From contig JAHBBC010000003.1 of NCBI GenBank assembly GCA_019915015.1, positions 1 to 64,000 on the forward strand: a DNA stretch of 64,000 nt. Reading direction: 5' to 3'. Within the stretch, counting starts at the first letter, position 1. Each line of letters begins with the position of its first letter. Made by a program: the position numbers and the translations under genes. The stretch is from Auriscalpium vulgare. Taxonomy: Eukaryota > Basidiomycota > Agaricomycetes > Russulales > Auriscalpiaceae. The notes below the pieces were generated by a model. It saw only the letters and a program-made list of their open reading frames with translations. It was not told the origin of the DNA and did not search any database. Below are positions 59,871 through 64,000 of this stretch, piece by piece.

Positions 59871-60606
59871 GTGTGGGCGGGCGTTGGGCGGGGTTCGTGG
59901 CTGGCCATAGGCTGGCGTGTGGTCATATATTATTGTTGAGCGCTCGGACTGATGCTATCATTGAATGAATGAGGAGCAATGGGGAAGCTGGCATCAAAAT
60001 CAGCATGGAATGTGATGCAGGGCGGGGTCAGGGCGAGGGCCCTGTGTTGCGCGGGCAGTGGGAGGTGCTGTAGAGGGGCGTGGGGGTGTTGCGGTGGACG
60101 GTGGACGGTGCTGGTCTGCCTGCCGACAAGGGGCCGAGGCGAGGACGCAGCGAGCGGGGGCTCTTGGCGATGCCCAATAGTGGCCGGCATCGGCATGGCA
60201 ACGGCGACCCGGCCCATATCCGGGGAGCCCGAATGGGCCGGGCCAATGAGGACCCCCGTAACTCACGCCAGGGGTATGATTTTCGCACGGTAGCTAGACG
60301 GCGCTTTGCGCCGGAAGCTCTGAGGGGTCTGAGGTAGCTGGGGGCTAGAATTTGGGGCAAAAGTATGATCCTGATGGTGGTAGTTAGGGGCGCGGTGAAC
60401 CGATGTCTGATCACAGAGGTAGTTGGACTAAGTACTGGCGGCAGAAGATTTTGACCCCATAATTACCGGTATAATTCGTACAAGTTGAGACATTAGGTAG
60501 AAATTTACGTGGCCTGCTGCGTACGACATTCTACGACAACGCCTCGGACCGAACCTGCTTCTTCTGTGCAGCGCATCACCCTCGCAGCCATCCCGGCATC
60601 GTGCCA
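59871..60606. other. intergenic left of the Ulp1-transposase ORF
   Basis: No gene was recognised. The left part is GC-rich with G/T-biased runs (ggtggacggtggacggtgctgg). The right part near 60,430-60,500 is AT-richer. A terminal repeat of the element could lie here, but its partner would be beyond the window, so none can be identified. Confidence 0.4.
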
Positions 60607-63600
60607 ATGGATGAGTCCATCACAATCTACAACGACGATGAAATACCTATGTTCCGTCCCGAATTATGGATCTCGCAAGGCAAAAGCTATCCCCAGAACC
60701 CACCGCCGGAGCTGCTGGCCTACATCGAGCAGCTCCTCAGGATTCCCAACGCTCCCGAGACTTCTTTGCTCCCCAGCGGCACCGAGGATGTTCATTCCTT
60801 CGTATCTACACCACTCCCTCGTCGCGATCAGCAGCTCATACACCCCTCAACCAAAGCTGTTTTTAGCCATGACGTGGCAGTCTTCCCCATAACCACACTT
60901 ACAAAATCACGAAGCCTTCCTACGGATGCCTTCGTGGACAAGCTTGCTGCACTCGCACCGCAGGCCATCCTGGATGGCGCACAATCAATCATGGACCCAC
61001 GATATGCAAGTGGTGCATCCCCGCTGTGGATGATCACTTACTGGCAACGGATGCGTACGGTCCTCCTGGCACAGGAGACGTGGACGGCGAGCGTGCGGTG
61101 GCTGCTACAAGTCGCTGACGGTTCTATGGAAAGCGAACGCACTGTTGCTCTTATCCACTCGCTTCCCTGGCGCCAGCAACTCATGATACCCGGTGCCGCC
61201 ACATTTACGACAACATCAGCCCTTGCTCCGCTGTTATCAGACGGCCTTCTCACCGACACCATCGTTGACATGATGCTCATGTGGTTGAGAAGCCGCGTTC
61301 GGAGCACGCCAGGAATTGCCAACAACTTCGAGATCGCCGGACACGAGTTCTGGAATGCAATTTCAAAGATCACAGTAATAGAAGACCTGTTCCCCGACTC
61401 ACCTCGTTACCTCAAGAGAATTGAAGACGATCTGCGCACCCATAGGAAGGTACTCCTCTTCCCTGTTTTCCTCGCCAAATACAAGCATTTTGTTGTCGTG
61501 AAGATCGACGGTCAAGCGGAAACAATATCCTATGGTGAGTACGTTACTATGTCGCCAATGGGAATGCAATCTTACCATTCCTGTGAAACAAGGCGACGGC
61601 CTTTACCATCAGGGACTGCGCCTGCCTAAAGACATCGAGAAGAAATTGCTCTGGTGGACGCGTGTCAAATTCGGCATTGAGTACAAGTGGGAGGGACAGT
61701 CGCTTACGACAGCGAGACAGACAGATCACGTATCGTGTGGCGTGATCGCCGTGAATGCGGTCGCACACGAAACACTGGGCTGGCAGCTTTGGGATGATTC
61801 AAGGCGCCACGTCGAACGGTTGGCGTGGTTCGAGAGGCTCGCTGCCGACCATATTCAATCGGTACGCTATATTTTGCTCATTAGCGACATGAGGACGACG
61901 ATACTCAGGTGCTCTGCGCAGGTATCAAGTCATCAGCGACGGTCTGATGCTGTGACAGGCGGCGCCGGACGCGATGAGCCTGTTGCGCATCATATCCCTC
62001 GCGGGATGGCCCACCTTCTAAATCCTCAAGCTTCCGAACCCGGCGAGTCGACCAGAGATGCTGAATGTCTACTTGAAGGATTCAGTCCAGAGGTGGAAGA
62101 AAAGCAGATGGGGCGACGCGGAGACATGGACGAAGGCAGCAAATACGATCCGTCAATTCCACCTCTGTCAATGCCACCTTCTCCTACATCATCATATTCA
62201 GTACTTGCATCTGCTAGTGGCTATGACAGCGACTGCGACGACATACCTATGCCCGATACCACCGATACCAGCTGCGCATACGGCCGGTCGTTGCTCTCTC
62301 CATCCACTGTCGACGATGATCTCCCACCAGTTCCGCGTGGTGGAATGCTGGACCAGGATGGGCCTGGCAGTATCACAGAATGGAGAAGCCATTTGGAAAA
62401 TGGGACTTCTGATGCTGCGTCAATGTCGTCAAGAAGGGTGTCGTCGGTGGGAAGTGAGGCGGAGGATTGCGCATCCGATGGAAGTCGACTGTCAAGGGCA
62501 TCTAAGAAGATCATCAGTTCCATTGGGACGACACTGAAGGCTGCGCGGGGCTTACTGAAAAGGCGGAGGAAAGGGAGCTCGAGCGCAGACGACAAGACGG
62601 CTGCGAGCGCGAGTGAAGCAACAAGCGCTCAATCTGACCACGACTCAGAGGCTCAGGCGCCTATCCATCCTGCAAAACGCACACGCACTGTCCCTGGGCC
62701 CATTCATCCGTTCTTCGCGCCCAAGGGAAAGAATAAGGATGTCATTGCTACCGTGTCTGCAAGCACCGCAAGCGCTGATGTTGGGCCATCGTCTGGAGCA
62801 ATCAGCACGCGCCTGGCCAATTCCTTCGTCAAACGCGGTAGGGACGACAACTCAAAGGCGTATACCAAATTCAAGGAGAAAATCCTTGCGCTTGACGACA
62901 TGGCCGAGTTCTGTCTAGACGATGTTCGGAAGGTCCGATGCTCTCGATGCAACAAGTACATGCTTATGACTGGGGCGTATCACACCAAGGCATTCAAACA
63001 GCACCAGAAAGTTTGCAAGGGCACAATGCGATCACATACACTGGGCCACATCTGGGCATCAACCTCATCGACGCAGGCCCCCGCTCCGAGAATGATAGAT
63101 CGTCCTTGTTTCGGACTTCGCGCAGCAAAATACGCTCGTGTGCGTCAATATTTGGAGCGCACACCATACGGCGGGGGCGGCGGGCCTTCCCTCGCCGATT
63201 TGGCGTTAGAGTTGTATTCGGCACCAGATTATCGTTCGTTGGATAAGGCCAGAAAGCAAGTAGTCGACACGGAGCAAGAGCATCGGTGGCAGTGGAAGAA
63301 CTATCGGTCGCCTCCCCTTCATGTCCTTGCGACAGATTGTCTTCGCACTGTAAGGGTGCCGGAAGAGTCAACTGAGGATGTTACTTGTGTCAACTGCCTC
63401 GCTCTGCTGCATGTCCACGTATTCCAGAATGCGACTCGCAAGCCAGTCCCCGAGCCTAAGAATCGCCGCTTCACCCCCAATCATGCTCAGAAAGACGACA
63501 TACAGGCCCTCCATCGATATGCTCTTACTCATCCCGACCTTGCACCTCTTCTGGAGGCATACGAAGATGTCAGTAGCTTCAAGTTCATAGTATCCCCACG

Positions 63601-64000
63601 TTACAGCTTCTGATCATTGTCTGCACAGAACCCTCATAGTGCATGCCTAGTCTTCGCAAGAGGCGTTATCGAGGGCAAGCATGGCAATTCCTTGTTTGTC
63701 GCCTTGATGAACGATCTCGTCAAGAAGAAAGATTTAGAAGAACGAGGTGTCCCTTTGAACGGCATGCGATATTCAGCCATGACATTGGAGTGGGCGCAAA
63801 TTATCCACGTCTTAAGCCCGCGAGCATATGAATCCATGATGAATGTGCTACCCGTACCCGCAGAACGGACACTCCAGTCAGTGTTTACAAGATTGCATTG
63901 ATACAATTGACTGATAAATGACCCGAAGGAAACGTCGTGCGCACGAAGTGCAGTTTCCCATCGGCATCACAGAGGCAACATTTGAATTTATCTACGAACG
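60607..64000 (+). mobile_element. Ulp1-like protease plus transposase-like ORF (partial)
   Basis: One long gene, open to the right edge. Exon 1 starts MDESITIYNDDEIPMFRPEL WISQGKSYPQNPPPELLAYI. It then carries a C48/Ulp1-like core: LFPVFLAKYKHFVVVKIDGQ (His), SYG|GDGL, LPKDIEKKLLWWTRVKFGIE and TDHVSCGVIAVNAVAHETLG (Cys). A long Ser/Asp-rich region is followed by a C2HC finger (VRCSRCNKYMLMTGAYHTKA FKQHQKVC), a CxxC (VTCVNCLALLHVHV) and helical segments. Two introns later come HSACLVFARGVIEGKHGNSL FVALMNDL, LPVPAERTLQ|KRRAHEVQF and PIGITEATFEFIYER at the edge. The last part resembles P-element/THAP9-like transposases of Agaricomycetes, where Ulp1 proteases are often element-borne. The DDE core is not in the window. 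Confidence 0.7.

Noticed and set aside
61532..61629. Separate second gene starting at 61,532 downstream of the Ulp1 part
   Set aside because: The interval 61,543-61,600 reads as a GT-AG intron that joins both frames, and the conserved protease cysteine lies in the downstream part. One gene is the better model.

Overview
The window reads as nuclear DNA of a filamentous basidiomycete, most likely an Agaricomycete. Genes are packed on both strands and interrupted by many short GT-AG introns (about 45-75 nt). The conserved genes are fungal (OST2, ATP7, ERG27, STI1, NOP58, ENP1, NOP9, NCS6, hexokinase, carboxypeptidase Y). Several others belong to families I know mainly from mushroom-forming fungi: DUF6535, a DUF6741-like protein, a Thn1-type RGS protein and a CON-6-like microprotein. 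There are no operons, CRISPR arrays, rRNA genes or convincing tRNA genes.

Layout. 0-15 kb: 3' end of an unknown gene, a small conserved hypothetical, a membrane cytochrome-b5-like (MAPR) protein, a FlbA/Thn1 RGS regulator, the Hsp90 co-chaperone STI1 with a textbook heat-shock element, an Ara2-type aldo/keto reductase, a tiny MLRQ/NDUFA4-like respiratory subunit, and a large serine-rich coiled-coil protein. 15-29 kb: isochorismatase-like hydrolase, a DUF1748 microprotein, OST2/DAD1, a mitoribosomal SOD-fold protein, AP-3 mu, hexokinase, a hypothetical protein with a GC-AG intron, GDP-L-fucose synthase, a membrane-anchored DUF3445 protein and ATP synthase subunit d. 29-45 kb is looser and more accessory: a DUF6535 membrane protein with broken frames, a 14-bp tandem repeat, an ATF/CREB bZIP factor, a CON-6-like microprotein, a DUF6741-like protein, a C2H2 zinc-finger protein, an alpha/beta hydrolase, two gene-poor stretches and a 618-bp MITE with TA target duplication. 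45-60 kb: UDP-glucuronate decarboxylase, then a run of ribosome/tRNA maturation genes (ENP1, NOP9, NCS6, NOP58) with ERG27, and carboxypeptidase Y. 60.6 kb to the right edge: one long intron-poor ORF joining a Ulp1-like protease, zinc-finger motifs and a transposase-like segment, cut by the window end.

Two themes recur. First, at least ten conserved reading frames break by a single base or two, several of them at short C, G or A runs; this looks more like homopolymer under-calling in the assembly than real pseudogenes, and it matters for every gene model between 12 and 48 kb. Second, very small intron-rich genes (the NDUFA4-like gene with an 11-nt exon, the DUF1748 gene with a 23-nt exon) are invisible to ORF searches. 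The mobile-element content (the TA-flanked MITE and the Ulp1-transposase ORF) is the least described material here.
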